Assembly (NCBI GenBank): GCA_015069095.1
Contig: SVJH01000012.1
Location: 1 to 64,000 of the forward strand
Source of the DNA: Oscillospiraceae bacterium
Lineage (GTDB): Bacteria > Bacillota > Clostridia > UMGS1810
Direction: 5' to 3'
Length of the DNA: 64,000 nt
In this document: piece after piece, positions 41,694 through 50,392 of the stretch
How the letters are laid out: each line of letters opens with the position of its first letter
Position numbering within the stretch: the stretch's first letter is position 1
Notes under the pieces: generated by a model
The model's input: the letters and a program-made list of their open reading frames with translations, nothing else
Database searches by the model: none
What the model was told of the DNA's origin: nothing
Position numbers and translations under genes: made by a program

Positions 41694-42543
41694 GGAATTT
41701 ACAATACAAATTCAAAAAGAAACAGTTGTAAAAGACGTTTTATTAAACGACTTATCTTTAGCACTTGTAACGCATCTTAAAAAGTACGATGACGGAATAC
41801 TTTTAAATGGTAAAAAAGCATATGTAAACGCAAAATTAAAAAAGGGCGATGTGCTAAAAATTAAAATATACGACGAAAAATCAAATATAGAGCCAAGTAA
41901 TATTCCAATAAATATTTTGTACGAAGATGATGACATAATTGTCCTTAATAAAGAAAGAAATATGCCAACTCATCCTTCTCAAAATCACCATAAAGATACA
42001 CTTGCAAACGGACTTTTGTATTATTTTAAAGATGAAATTTTTACATTCCGTGCAATAACAAGGCTCGACAAAGATACATCAGGCGTTGTGCTTGTTGCTA
42101 AAAATCCTTATTCGTCGCATATTTTAAATAAGGATATGAAAAACAAAAAAATAACAAAAGAATACTTTGCTGTTGTAAACGGTGTTCCAAATAAAAATCA
42201 AGGCGAAATAAATGCACCGATAAAACGTGAAGAAGGCACAGTAATGCTAAGAAAAGTTGCTCCCGACGGAAAAGAAGCAATAACAAAGTACGAATTGATA
42301 GATGAAAATGGTAAGTTTTCACTTTTAAAACTTTATCCTATAACAGGCAGAACGCATCAGATAAGAGTTCATTTAAGCTATATAGGAAATCCTATTTTTG
42401 GCGATGACCTTTACGGCGCACCTCAAAAAGGAAGTATGCAACTTCATTGCGGATGTATAAAGTTTTATCATCCTGTTACAAAAAAGGAAATGAAAATAGA
42501 AGCACCATTGCCTTGTGATATGAAAAAAATAATGAAAATATAA
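41686..42543 (+). CDS. RluA family pseudouridine synthase
   Basis: 285 residues. An S4-like N-terminal part (~1-65) is followed by the catalytic motif ITRLDKDTSGVVLVAK with its Asp, then YFAVVNGVP and PITGRTHQIRVHLSYIG. Modifies uridines in rRNA or tRNA; which site cannot be told. Starts inside the end of hpt without a strong ribosome site, so translation is probably coupled. Confidence 0.93.
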   Translation: MHKEFTIQIQKETVVKDVLLNDLSLALVTHLKKYDDGILLNGKKAYVNAKLKKGDVLKIKIYDEKSNIEPSNIPINILYEDDDIIVLNKERNMPTHPSQNHHKDTLANGLLYYFKDEIFTFRAITRLDKDTSGVVLVAKNPYSSHILNKDMKNKKITKEYFAVVNGVPNKNQGEINAPIKREEGTVMLRKVAPDGKEAITKYELIDENGKFSLLKLYPITGRTHQIRVHLSYIGNPIFGDDLYGAPQKGSMQLHCGCIKFYHPVTKKEMKIEAPLPCDMKKIMKI

Positions 42544-42574
42544 AAACGGGTGATTTTAAATCACTCGTTTTTTA
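42543..42574 (+). terminator. Terminator after the pseudouridine synthase gene
   Basis: Stem ACGGGTGATTT/AAATCACTCGT with one G-U pair on the plus strand only, then a T run; it overlaps the end of the converging DeoR gene. Confidence 0.85.
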
Positions 42575-43313
42575 CCTCTATAAACTGAGTATTCTTATAT
42601 TTTTCTTTTACTTCATTGTCAAACTTATAATCAGTGATAATTGCGCTTACGTTGTTTAAATCAAAAAGGTTAATTGAACGTGCAACATCAATTTTATCGT
42701 GGTCAACAAGGTAGTAACTTTTTTTAGAATTTTTAATCATACACCTGTGCAGAAGGTCATATGCGGTTGAAGATGAAATAATGCCGTCTTTTGTAATTCC
42801 TCCTGTTGAAAAAAACACTTTGTCAGCATTATATTTTGATGCGTTAAGCACTGTAATATCTCCCGCTAAAAGATATGGTACTTCAACAACATTTCCGCCA
42901 AGACATATTGTTTTTATTCCATATTCGCTAAGATATGTAACAATATTTATATTGTTTGTAATAACTGTTATATCTTTTTTCTCAGTTAAAAATTTTGCCA
43001 TATATTCTGTTGTAGTGGTACCATCAATAAAAATTGTATCGCCATCGCATACTAAATTTGCGGCAACGTGTGCAATTTTTTGCTTTTCACTTTTCATTTT
43101 GTGGTATCTAAACGGGAGCGGAATACCTTTTTTCTTAACAAGTTCAACACCGCCGTACGTTCTTTTTATAAGATTTTGCTTTTGCATAATGTTTAAATCA
43201 CGATTTATTGTGGCAGTGCTGTAATCTAATTTTTCTGTAAGATACTTTACAGTAACATATCCGTTTGCTTTTAATATGGTAATAATGTTATCAATGCGCT
43301 CTTTCTGATACAT
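42561..43313 (-). CDS. DeoR/GlpR family transcriptional regulator
   Basis: 250 residues. The N-terminal winged helix has YVTVKYLTEKLDYSTATINRD. The sensor domain has GDTIFIDGTTTTEYMAKF and STGGITKDGIISSS, the sugar-phosphate site typical of DeoR repressors. Divergent from a MATE transporter gene, which may be its target; the ligand is probably a phosphorylated sugar. Confidence 0.93.
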   Translation of the reverse strand: MYQKERIDNIITILKANGYVTVKYLTEKLDYSTATINRDLNIMQKQNLIKRTYGGVELVKKKGIPLPFRYHKMKSEKQKIAHVAANLVCDGDTIFIDGTTTTEYMAKFLTEKKDITVITNNINIVTYLSEYGIKTICLGGNVVEVPYLLAGDITVLNASKYNADKVFFSTGGITKDGIISSSTAYDLLHRCMIKNSKKSYYLVDHDKIDVARSINLFDLNNVSAIITDYKFDNEVKEKYKNTQFIEVKNE

Positions 43314-43370
43314 TTTTATCGCCTTCTTTTTTTGAGAAAAGTTGAGAATTTGCCAATATTTTGAACGTAC

Positions 43371-43398
43371 TTGAAAAATGTTTTATGTGTGTTATAAT
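43371..43398 (+). promoter_or_regulatory. Promoter of the MATE transporter gene
   Basis: TTGAAA (43371-43376), 16-base spacer, TATAAT (43393-43398). Confidence 0.6.
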
Positions 43399-43445
43399 GA
43401 ATTATACTAAAAAACAACAAAAATTTCAAGCGGAAGTGAACAAAT

Positions 43446-44771
43446 ATGAAAAACCTTACTGAAGGGAACATATACAAAACATTTATACTTTTTGCAATTC
43501 CAATTGTTCTTACAGGGCTTTTATCAACAGCATATAATATAATCGACAGTATGATAGCAGGCTCCTACCTTGGTGCAAATGCTCTTGCATCAATAGGGTG
43601 CAGTGCATCTTACGTAACACTTTTAACATCGCTTTTCTGGGGATACGCAGGCGGTGCATCACTTCATGGTGCTGTTCTTTTTGGAGCGAAAGATTATGTT
43701 TCTTTAAAAGAAAGTGTAATAAACAATGTGTATTTATATCTTCTTTTGGCAATTGTAACAAGTGCCTTGACCTTAATTTTTAAAGGACCGATTTTTTCTT
43801 TTTTAAAAGTCGACCCTTCTGTGATAAAAGATGCATCAGTTTATTTTTCGATTATAATAATATTTAATTTTATAATTGCGTTAAATCCATTTTTTGCGTT
43901 CACATGTCATTCGCTCGGAATGAGTTCATATCCGCTCAAAATGTCGATTATATCAACTGTTATAAATATTGGTGGAAATATTTTAAGTGTAACAGTTTTA
44001 CACGCCGGTATAATTGGAATTGCAATTTCATCGATACTTGCAGCATTTGTTGTAGATGTATTTTACATACTGAAACTAAAAAAATGCTTTAGTAAGCTTG
44101 GTGTAAAAGATTATAAAGTTAAATTGAACTTAAAAACAATAAAAGATACAGTCGGCTATAGTGTGCCTGTAACGATCCAGCAACTTATTATGTACATATC
44201 TTCATTTGTAGTTTCGCCTTTTATAAATATAGTAGGAGCAAGTGCAACTGCAGCGTATGACGTTTCTTTAAAAATTTACAACATAAGTGCCGGAATTTAT
44301 CAAAACAGTGCAAAAACTCTTACCAATTTCACAGCACAATGTATTGGTGCACAAAAGTACGATAAAATTCAAAAAGGATTAAAAGTCGGCTTTTTGCAAG
44401 GTATTGCACTTTTAACACCAGTGCTTGTTTTAAGTGTTATATTTGCAAAATCAATTTGCCAGATGTTCTTCCCGAAAGGTTATACAGGCGATGCACTTAA
44501 ATTTTCTATAATATTTGTAAAATACGTTATGCCATTTTTATATGTAAATATGATAAACAATCTTTTCCACTCGTTCTTCCGCGGTGTAAAGGCAATGAAA
44601 TTTCTATTGTTTTTCACAGCACTTGGTTCTTTAAGCCGAATAATTGCAACAGTTATTCTTTCGCCAAAATATGGAATATATGGTGTATACGCAGGTTGGG
44701 TAGTTTCGTGGATAATCGAGGCAGTATTTGCGTTTGTTGCATATCTTTCAAACGGATGGAAAACGTACTAA
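43446..44771 (+). CDS. MATE family efflux transporter
   Basis: 441 residues, about 12 membrane segments. N-terminal half begins FILFAIPIVLTGLLSTAYNI and IDSMIAGSYLGANALASIG, the classic MATE opening; the second half repeats it near YSVPVTIQQLIMYISS. Cation-coupled export of drugs or metabolites; substrate unknown. Ribosome site is weak (GGAAG). Confidence 0.93.
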   Translation: MKNLTEGNIYKTFILFAIPIVLTGLLSTAYNIIDSMIAGSYLGANALASIGCSASYVTLLTSLFWGYAGGASLHGAVLFGAKDYVSLKESVINNVYLYLLLAIVTSALTLIFKGPIFSFLKVDPSVIKDASVYFSIIIIFNFIIALNPFFAFTCHSLGMSSYPLKMSIISTVINIGGNILSVTVLHAGIIGIAISSILAAFVVDVFYILKLKKCFSKLGVKDYKVKLNLKTIKDTVGYSVPVTIQQLIMYISSFVVSPFINIVGASATAAYDVSLKIYNISAGIYQNSAKTLTNFTAQCIGAQKYDKIQKGLKVGFLQGIALLTPVLVLSVIFAKSICQMFFPKGYTGDALKFSIIFVKYVMPFLYVNMINNLFHSFFRGVKAMKFLLFFTALGSLSRIIATVILSPKYGIYGVYAGWVVSWIIEAVFAFVAYLSNGWKTY

Positions 44772-44791
44772 GAATAAAGAAACTATTGACC

Positions 44792-44824
44792 AAAAAAGGC
44801 AAGATTAAATCTTGTCTTTTTTTA
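44792..44824 (+). terminator. Terminator after the MATE gene
   Basis: Stem AAAAAAGGCAAGAT/ATCTTGTCTTTTTT with one G-U pair on the plus strand, then T run. Nearly the same sequence recurs at 46334-46366. Confidence 0.9.
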
Positions 44825-44876
44825 TGTTAAATTATGTAAAACAAGTGTTTTATACATCTTTTTAGTGTATATTATA

Positions 44877-44905
44877 TTGTTTAGGCAAATTTGCGATGCT
44901 ATAAT
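44877..44905 (+). promoter_or_regulatory. Promoter with palindrome, GH30 gene
   Basis: TTGTTT (44877-44882), 17-base spacer, TATAAT (44900-44905). The spacer holds the perfect palindrome GCAAATTTGC (44885-44894), operator-like. Confidence 0.6.
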
Positions 44906-44982
44906 ACATATATGATAGGATGTAAAAAATAAAAACACACCTATTTTAGTGGAATTTTTAATATATTAAAGGAGGAATTTGT

Positions 44983-46305
44983 ATGAACATAAAAGCAATA
45001 AAAACAGTTAAAGGGCAAAATCCTATGCAGGAAGTTAATGATTTTTCTGTTTCTGATGACAAAGCGAGAGAAAAACCACTTATAAACGTGTTTTCAGATA
45101 TAGAATATCAAACGATAAAAGGCTTTGGCGGTGCATTTACAGAAGCGTCTTCTACAACAATAGATAAATTAAGTAAAGAAAACAGAGAAAAAATATTAAA
45201 ATTGTATTTCGATAAAGAAGAAGGCATAGGATATAACTTTGGTCGTGTTCACATAAATAGTTGTGATTTTTCACTTGGCAACTACACTTGTGTTAAAGAA
45301 GGCGATGAAACACTTGAAACATTTAATGTAGACAGAGATGCCGCATCTATTATTCCTATGATTTGTGATGCTAAAAAATATAATGATATCCAAATGTTTG
45401 CATCACCATGGAGTCCGCCTGCTTATATGAAAACAAACGGCGAGATGAACCATGGCGGAAAATTAAAAAGTGAGTATTTTGAACTTTGGTCGCAGTACTA
45501 TGTGAAATTTATCGAAGAATATAAAAAACACGGCGTAGATATTGGTATGATATCTGTTCAAAATGAGCCTAAAGCGACACAAGTATGGGATTCTTGCGTT
45601 TATACTGCCGAAGAAGAAAGAGATTTTGTTAAAAACTATCTTGGCAAAAAAATGCATGACATTGGCGTTAAAGTGCTATTTTGGGATCATAACAAAGAAA
45701 GAGTTATTGAAAGATCAAGAGTAATGCTTGACGATGAAGATGCTAAAAAATATATTTACGGAATTGGTGTACATTGGTACAGTGGCGACCATTTTGAGCA
45801 ACTTGATATGTTTAAAAGATTGTATCCTGACAAAGACATAGTTTTTTCGGAAGGATGTTACGAATATAGTCTTGGTGCATCTGATACTGTTAAAATTGGC
45901 GAAAAATATGCTCACGACATGATTGGTAATTTCAATAACGGATGTAATATTTTTTGTGATTGGAACTTGCTTCTTGATGAAAAAGGCGGTCCAAATCACG
46001 TTAAGAATTATTGCGATGCACCTATTATGGCAGATACTCAAAATGACAAAGTACATATTCACGATTCATATTATTACATCGGTCATTTTAGTAAATTTGT
46101 AAAAAAAGGTGCTAAAAGAATAGGTAGCAGTAAATGGACTTATGATATAGAAACTGTTTCATTTAAAAATCCTGACGGAAGTATTGTTTCTGTAGTGCTT
46201 AATATGACAGATAAAGATAAAGACTTTTTCTTTAGCATAGATGGCGAAATGGTAAAAGCAAAGTCAGAAGCGCACTCTATTGCTACATATATTTTCACAG
46301 AATAA
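44983..46305 (+). CDS. GH30 family glycoside hydrolase (glucosylceramidase-like)
   Basis: 440 residues, no signal peptide. GFGGAFTEASSTTID and FASPWSPPAYMKTNG are GH30 hallmarks; acid/base Glu195 in SVQNEP and nucleophile Glu290 in VFSEGCYEY. GH30 covers beta-glucosidases, beta-xylosidases and beta-1,6-glucanases; the N-terminal form here fits the GH30 glucosidase/xylosidase side. It should act in the cytoplasm on imported glycosides. AAAGGAGG before the ATG; monocistronic with its own promoter and terminator. Confidence 0.93.
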   Translation: MNIKAIKTVKGQNPMQEVNDFSVSDDKAREKPLINVFSDIEYQTIKGFGGAFTEASSTTIDKLSKENREKILKLYFDKEEGIGYNFGRVHINSCDFSLGNYTCVKEGDETLETFNVDRDAASIIPMICDAKKYNDIQMFASPWSPPAYMKTNGEMNHGGKLKSEYFELWSQYYVKFIEEYKKHGVDIGMISVQNEPKATQVWDSCVYTAEEERDFVKNYLGKKMHDIGVKVLFWDHNKERVIERSRVMLDDEDAKKYIYGIGVHWYSGDHFEQLDMFKRLYPDKDIVFSEGCYEYSLGASDTVKIGEKYAHDMIGNFNNGCNIFCDWNLLLDEKGGPNHVKNYCDAPIMADTQNDKVHIHDSYYYIGHFSKFVKKGAKRIGSSKWTYDIETVSFKNPDGSIVSVVLNMTDKDKDFFFSIDGEMVKAKSEAHSIATYIFTE

Positions 46306-46333
46306 AACACTTTTAATTTGATAAAATATGACC

Positions 46334-46366
46334 AAAAAAAGACAAGATGCGACCTTGTCTTTTTTT
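46334..46366 (+). terminator. Terminator after the GH30 gene
   Basis: 13-bp stem AAAAAAAGACAAG/CTTGTCTTTTTTT (46334-46346 with 46354-46366). Its right arm also supplies the -35 (TTGTCT) of the next promoter. Confidence 0.9.
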
Positions 46367-46383
46367 ATGTTGTAATGTATAAT
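46355..46383 (+). promoter_or_regulatory. Promoter of the MBL hydrolase gene
   Basis: TTGTCT (46355-46360, within the terminator arm), 17-base spacer, TATAAT (46378-46383). Confidence 0.55.
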
Positions 46384-46415
46384 AAAACTATGTTTTATTA
46401 AGGGGAGAATTTATC

Positions 46416-47276
46416 ATGGAAAAAACGAAGATGTATCAACTTACAGAAACAAGCCCGTTTATGATGAGTTTTGTTATTGTAACAAAAAATGATAATGTAA
46501 TTATTATAGACGGTGGAAGAGAAGAAGATATGCCTCTTTTAAAAGAATATGTAAACGGAAGACATATTTCGGCGTGGATTTTAACTCATGCACATTCTGA
46601 CCATATATCCGGTCTTGTAAGTGAAATTAAAAAGAATGGCGGTGCAGATTTTGATGTAGAAAAATTCTATTATAATTTTCCGCCTTATGAAGATGCATTT
46701 AACACAAACGTTCCTGATTACGAATATTATAAATCGGATTTTGATGAACAATTACCGCAGTTTTTGGAAATTGAGCCAAAAATCAAAGATAAAGCGCATA
46801 TTGTAAAAGAAGGCGATATTTTAGTAGTAGACGAATGTAAGTTTGAGTTTATATTTACATACAGACCGTATTTAACATCAAATCCAATAAATGATTCATC
46901 GCTTGTTTTTAAATTAACAACACCAAATAAAACAGTGCTTTTCCTTGGTGATTTAGGCCCTGACGGCGGAGATATACTTTATAGAGAATCTCGCCACCTT
47001 TTAAAAAGTGATATAGTGCAGATGGCACATCACGGGCATATGAATGTTTCAATGGAAGTTTATGCTGCAATTATGCCGGAGGCTTGTATGTGGTGTGCAC
47101 CTGAGTGGCTTTATAACGAAGTTGAAATCCCGGATTATCTTGATAAAAAAGAAAAGTTTATTAAAATGGGCAGAGTAAGAATGCTCGGCACAAAAATAAC
47201 ACGCGACTGGATGGATAAACTCGGCGTTAAAAAGCATTATGTAACAAAAGACGGCACACAAGAAATTGAACTTTAA
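46416..47276 (+). CDS. MBL-fold metallo-hydrolase
   Basis: 286 residues. The metal motif is LTHAHSDHISG (HxHxDH); further ligands lie in VLFLGDLGPDGG and MAHHGHMN. The layout resembles the hydrolase domain of ComEC-like proteins more than glyoxalase II. Cytoplasmic; substrate unknown. AGGGGAG before the ATG. Confidence 0.87.
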   Translation: MEKTKMYQLTETSPFMMSFVIVTKNDNVIIIDGGREEDMPLLKEYVNGRHISAWILTHAHSDHISGLVSEIKKNGGADFDVEKFYYNFPPYEDAFNTNVPDYEYYKSDFDEQLPQFLEIEPKIKDKAHIVKEGDILVVDECKFEFIFTYRPYLTSNPINDSSLVFKLTTPNKTVLFLGDLGPDGGDILYRESRHLLKSDIVQMAHHGHMNVSMEVYAAIMPEACMWCAPEWLYNEVEIPDYLDKKEKFIKMGRVRMLGTKITRDWMDKLGVKKHYVTKDGTQEIEL

Positions 47277-47285
47277 TATATTTCC

Positions 47286-47343
47286 GCTTTCTTAAAAGAA
47301 AGCTTGGCAAAGAATTTACATAAGCAAAAACATACGTTTTTGC
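47286..47343 (+). repeat. Dispersed intergenic repeat, copy A
   Basis: A T/A-rich hairpin (GCTTTCTT/AAGAAAGC) followed by a ~20-base link and the hairpin GCAAAAACATACGTTTTTGC. It matches copy B in reverse complement along its whole length. Confidence 0.7.
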
Positions 47344-47472
47344 ATAGGTGGAAATAAGCGATTTTCCAAAACGAAAAAATATAAGATTAAAAGATTACGA
47401 TTATTCCCAAAAAGGATGTTATTTTATAACAATTTGCACATATGACAGACAGAAATTATTTGGAGAAATCGC

Positions 47473-47484
47473 AGGGTCGACCCT
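47473..47484. repeat. GC-rich palindrome in AT-rich spacer
   Basis: Perfect 12-base palindrome AGGGTCGACCCT in otherwise AT-rich DNA. It looks like the end of a dispersed repeat of a type common in clostridial spacers; only one copy is seen here. Confidence 0.4.
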
Positions 47485-47502
47485 ACAATATTAAACGCAA
47501 AT

Positions 47503-47533
47503 AAAAATCCGAGTGAATTTCACTCGGATTTTT
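47503..47533. terminator. Bidirectional terminator
   Basis: 14-bp stem AAAAATCCGAGTGA/TCACTCGGATTTTT with a 3-base loop, at the end of the XRE gene. Confidence 0.9.
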
Positions 47534-47735
47534 GTTTGTTTGGTTTGTATTCGGCAATATCTTCTAATTTGCAATTTAAAATTTCGCATAAAGTGTTTAA
47601 CGTATATGAATTAACATTTTGGTTTTTTCTAAGCCTGTCAAGTTGACCGGTGCTTATTCCATGTTTTTTAATTAACTGATATTGTGAAATGTTTTTAAGT
47701 TTTAATGTTTCCCATAATTTATCAAATACAATCAT
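47520..47735 (-). CDS. Small XRE family helix-turn-helix regulator
   Basis: 71 residues, almost only the DNA-binding domain: ISQYQLIKKHGISTGQLDR and LNTLCEILNCKLEDIAEY (Cro/C1 type). GGAGT lies before the ATG at 47735. Divergent from the surface protein gene at 47860; the two promoters overlap at their -35 boxes, so this regulator probably controls both. Confidence 0.9.
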   Translation of the reverse strand: MIVFDKLWETLKLKNISQYQLIKKHGISTGQLDRLRKNQNVNSYTLNTLCEILNCKLEDIAEYKPNKQKSE

Positions 47736-47770
47736 TTAATAACTCCAATAATAAAATAATTTATATGTAT

Positions 47771-47799
47771 AGTATAAAATGTTAGATTTTTATTGACAA
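47771..47799 (-). promoter_or_regulatory. Promoter of the XRE gene
   Basis: Minus strand TTGTCA (47799-47794), 17-base spacer, TATACT (47776-47771). Its -35 shares five bases with the -35 of the divergent promoter. Confidence 0.7.
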
Positions 47800-47821
47800 T
47801 TGCCCATATTCGGGCTATAAT
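47793..47821 (+). promoter_or_regulatory. Consensus promoter with inverted repeat, surface protein gene at 47860
   Basis: Perfect TTGACA (47793-47798), 17-base spacer and perfect TATAAT (47816-47821). The spacer holds GCCC-ATATTC-GGGC (47802-47815), a probable operator. Confidence 0.8.
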
Positions 47822-47859
47822 AATGTTATCAAATATTTTAATGAGGTGAATGATTTATT

Positions 47860-48753
47860 ATGAAGAAAATTTTATGTTTATTGTTAACAGTATGTATGTC
47901 ATTTGGAATGATTACCATTTCTTATGCAAAAACAGGTGATGTTTTAGGATATGCAAAATATACTGATATATCCGCTTACATCAATCATTATCCAATTACA
48001 TCATACAATCTTAATGGTAACACAGTAGTTATTGCAGAAGATTTAGCAAATTATGGATTTAATGTTAGATGGAATCAGTCAAACAGAACGCTTACTATTA
48101 ACAGGAGTTATACAAAAAATATTTCTGGTGTTGGGAAGGTTTACAAATACGAAAGTAAACTTGGACAAAACTCAATGCCATATCTTGAAACAGATATAAA
48201 AACATATGTAAATGGTAATTTGGTTGCAAGTTACAATGTTGATGGAAAAACAGTTATCAATATTGAAGATTTAAAAGTTTTTGGCGAAGTTGTATGGGTG
48301 CCGGAAATAAGAGCAATTAAAATGTGGATTTCTGATTTGCATCAAACAACATACAGAAAACTTGATGATATTAGCATTTTAAATAAGCCAAGCATTAATT
48401 ATGATGATTTTATGGATCTTACTGAATGGATCAAACTTGGTATGAATGGCGAAAGCCTATGTTTAAAAAGTATGACAAATTTTACAAAGTATAATGACAA
48501 CACATACAGGGATTTATTTGACCGTTCAAAAAAATCGGCAGTTGAAAGTTATGAAGAGGCATATAATATTGCCATAAAATATAATAATACTCAAGACATA
48601 GCATACTATATAAAAGAAATAATGAATAACCTTAATTTAATGAGTGGAAGCGGCGTAACAAGATTAGACAGTAATAATTATCTCAAAAAATTTAAGAATG
48701 ATATAGAAATATCAGGAAAAATAATTAAAGCCTTAGAAAACTTAGTATATTAA
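47860..48753 (+). CDS. Secreted protein with two copper amine oxidase N-terminal-like modules and a helical C-terminus
   Basis: 297 residues. Signal peptide 1-23 (ends SYA). Two modules of the same type as in the protein at 18399-19748: one with NLNGNTVVIAEDLANYGFNV, the next with NVDGKTVINIEDLKVFGEVV. Residues ~165-297 are mostly helical and match no family I recognise. GAGGTG site before the ATG. Its divergent neighbour is an XRE regulator. Confidence 0.82.
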   Translation: MKKILCLLLTVCMSFGMITISYAKTGDVLGYAKYTDISAYINHYPITSYNLNGNTVVIAEDLANYGFNVRWNQSNRTLTINRSYTKNISGVGKVYKYESKLGQNSMPYLETDIKTYVNGNLVASYNVDGKTVINIEDLKVFGEVVWVPEIRAIKMWISDLHQTTYRKLDDISILNKPSINYDDFMDLTEWIKLGMNGESLCLKSMTNFTKYNDNTYRDLFDRSKKSAVESYEEAYNIAIKYNNTQDIAYYIKEIMNNLNLMSGSGVTRLDSNNYLKKFKNDIEISGKIIKALENLVY

Positions 48754-48820
48754 GTACAAGCCACAACACAAGACTTTTAACCAGACCAGTTTTGTAAATT
48801 TAATTTTATTTAAAATAAAA

Positions 48821-48842
48821 AAGGCACTCTTGTGAGTGCCTT
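48821..48842 (-). terminator. Terminator of the recJ-relA-MBL-hemZ operon
   Basis: 9-bp stem AAGGCACTC/GAGTGCCTT; the T run lies only on the minus strand (48820-48811), 117 bases after the hemZ stop. Confidence 0.75.
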
Positions 48843-48855
48843 AAATTTATCCCTT

Positions 48856-48911
48856 GCAAAACGTATGTTTTGCATATGTAAGTTTTTTGCTAAGCTTTTT
48901 TTCAAAAAAGC
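48856..48911 (-). repeat. Dispersed intergenic repeat, copy B
   Basis: Hairpin GCAAAACGTATGTTTTGC, then ATGTAAGTTTTTTGCTAAGC, then hairpin GCTTTTTTT-C-AAAAAAGC. Reverse orientation to copy A. A second T/A hairpin (CATACTTTTTT/AAAAAAGTATG, ~48926-48949) follows. Confidence 0.7.
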
Positions 48912-48958
48912 GAAAAGGTTTTTTGCATACTTTTTTACAAAAAAGTATGTATAAAAAA

Positions 48959-50386
48959 TTATATCATTCCTATTAGTTTTCTTTTTCTTTCAATCATTTC
49001 GTCAATGCGGTTTATGTACTCTGAAACTTCTTTAACGTTAAAAACTCTTTCAATGCTTTTGTCTGTAACAATTTTTGTAGAACCGCCCGCGCCGAGCGAA
49101 ATAATCGACTGAATTTCCTGCATAATGTAAATATTGTAAAGACATTCATGTCCGACACTGCAAAAACCTACATTTTCAAGATTTCCTGCAGTGTTTTTCT
49201 GCCTGTACATATAATATGGAATTTTACCCATTTTCTCCATTTTTTCAACGGCTAAATCAATCATTTTATTTGCGTGTTCGTTTTTTGTAATCTCGCCTTT
49301 TGAATACTTTTCGTCAAGGTACGAACCTCGTTTTACACTAAGCGAATGAACTGTAATACTTTCGGGATTAAGTTTTTCTATCTCGCTAAGAGTATATTCA
49401 AAATCCTTAGTTGTTTCGCCAGGGAGTCCAACAATTAAATCCATATTTATATGATTAAATCCCACTTCCCTTGCAAGATTGAATTTTTCAATAATATCAT
49501 CCGCTGTGTGATTTCTTCCGATAAGTTTTAGCGTTTTATCATTCATAGTCTGCGGATTTATGCTTATTCTTGTAACCGATAAATCCTTTAAAACTTCAAG
49601 TTTTTCCTTTGTTATTGTATCAGGGCGACCTGCCTCAACTGTAAATTCTTTTATTTTTGATAAATCAAACGTTGAATATAACTTCTTAATAAGTTCTTTA
49701 AGTTCGTCTGCACTGAGCGTTGTAGGAGTACCACCGCCAATATATACCGTTTCGATTTCTTTTCCTTTTATAAGATGTGCAGTTTCTTCAATTTCTTTAT
49801 AAAGCGCATTAAGATACGGCTTTACAAGGCGCGATGAAAACCCGATTGACTGCGATATAAACGAACAGTAAAGGCATCTTGATGGGCAAAACGGAATACC
49901 GATATAAAGACTTATTTTGTTTTTATCAAAACCTTTTAAAATTTCATTTTCGCTTTTTGCAACGTTTATGGCAAGATTTGCCTTTTTTTCATCAACAAAA
50001 TATTCATCTTTTAAAATATTTTTTGCCTTCTCAAATGTTTTTCCTTCTTTTATCATTTCAATAACATTTTTAGAAGGACGGATTCCCGTTAAAATTCCCC
50101 ACGGAGGATGCATCATAAAAAAGTCATCCAGCATTTTTAAAAGACAAAGTTTTATGTTGAATTTTGAGTATTCGTTTTTTACAAAACTGTAGGAAGCACT
50201 TTTTTTAAAGTACGATATTTTAGTTTCATAAAAATACATATCGTCTTTTTTGTCAACGCTAACGCTGATAAAGTCTTCTTCTAAAGGTTTGTCATAAACA
50301 AATTCAATTTTTTCTTCAGGGATATAAAGACGAACCATATCCAAAACGGCATATGTTTCGTCATTGTTTTTTAAATATATCTTCAT
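48959..50386 (-). CDS. hemZ: Coproporphyrinogen dehydrogenase-like radical SAM protein HemZ
   Basis: 475 residues. The N-terminal part has HPPWGILTGIRPSK, the HemZ hallmark. The radical-SAM cluster is IPFCPSRCLYCSF; YIGGGTPTTL and DLIVGLPGET are typical of HemN/HemZ. HemZ-type proteins are proposed to act in anaerobic heme biosynthesis, but many clostridia carry it without a heme pathway, so the real role may differ. Last gene of the recJ operon, a common clostridial position. Confidence 0.93.
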   Translation of the reverse strand: MKIYLKNNDETYAVLDMVRLYIPEEKIEFVYDKPLEEDFISVSVDKKDDMYFYETKISYFKKSASYSFVKNEYSKFNIKLCLLKMLDDFFMMHPPWGILTGIRPSKNVIEMIKEGKTFEKAKNILKDEYFVDEKKANLAINVAKSENEILKGFDKNKISLYIGIPFCPSRCLYCSFISQSIGFSSRLVKPYLNALYKEIEETAHLIKGKEIETVYIGGGTPTTLSADELKELIKKLYSTFDLSKIKEFTVEAGRPDTITKEKLEVLKDLSVTRISINPQTMNDKTLKLIGRNHTADDIIEKFNLAREVGFNHINMDLIVGLPGETTKDFEYTLSEIEKLNPESITVHSLSVKRGSYLDEKYSKGEITKNEHANKMIDLAVEKMEKMGKIPYYMYRQKNTAGNLENVGFCSVGHECLYNIYIMQEIQSIISLGAGGSTKIVTDKSIERVFNVKEVSEYINRIDEMIERKRKLIGMI

Positions 50387-50392
50387 TTTTTA

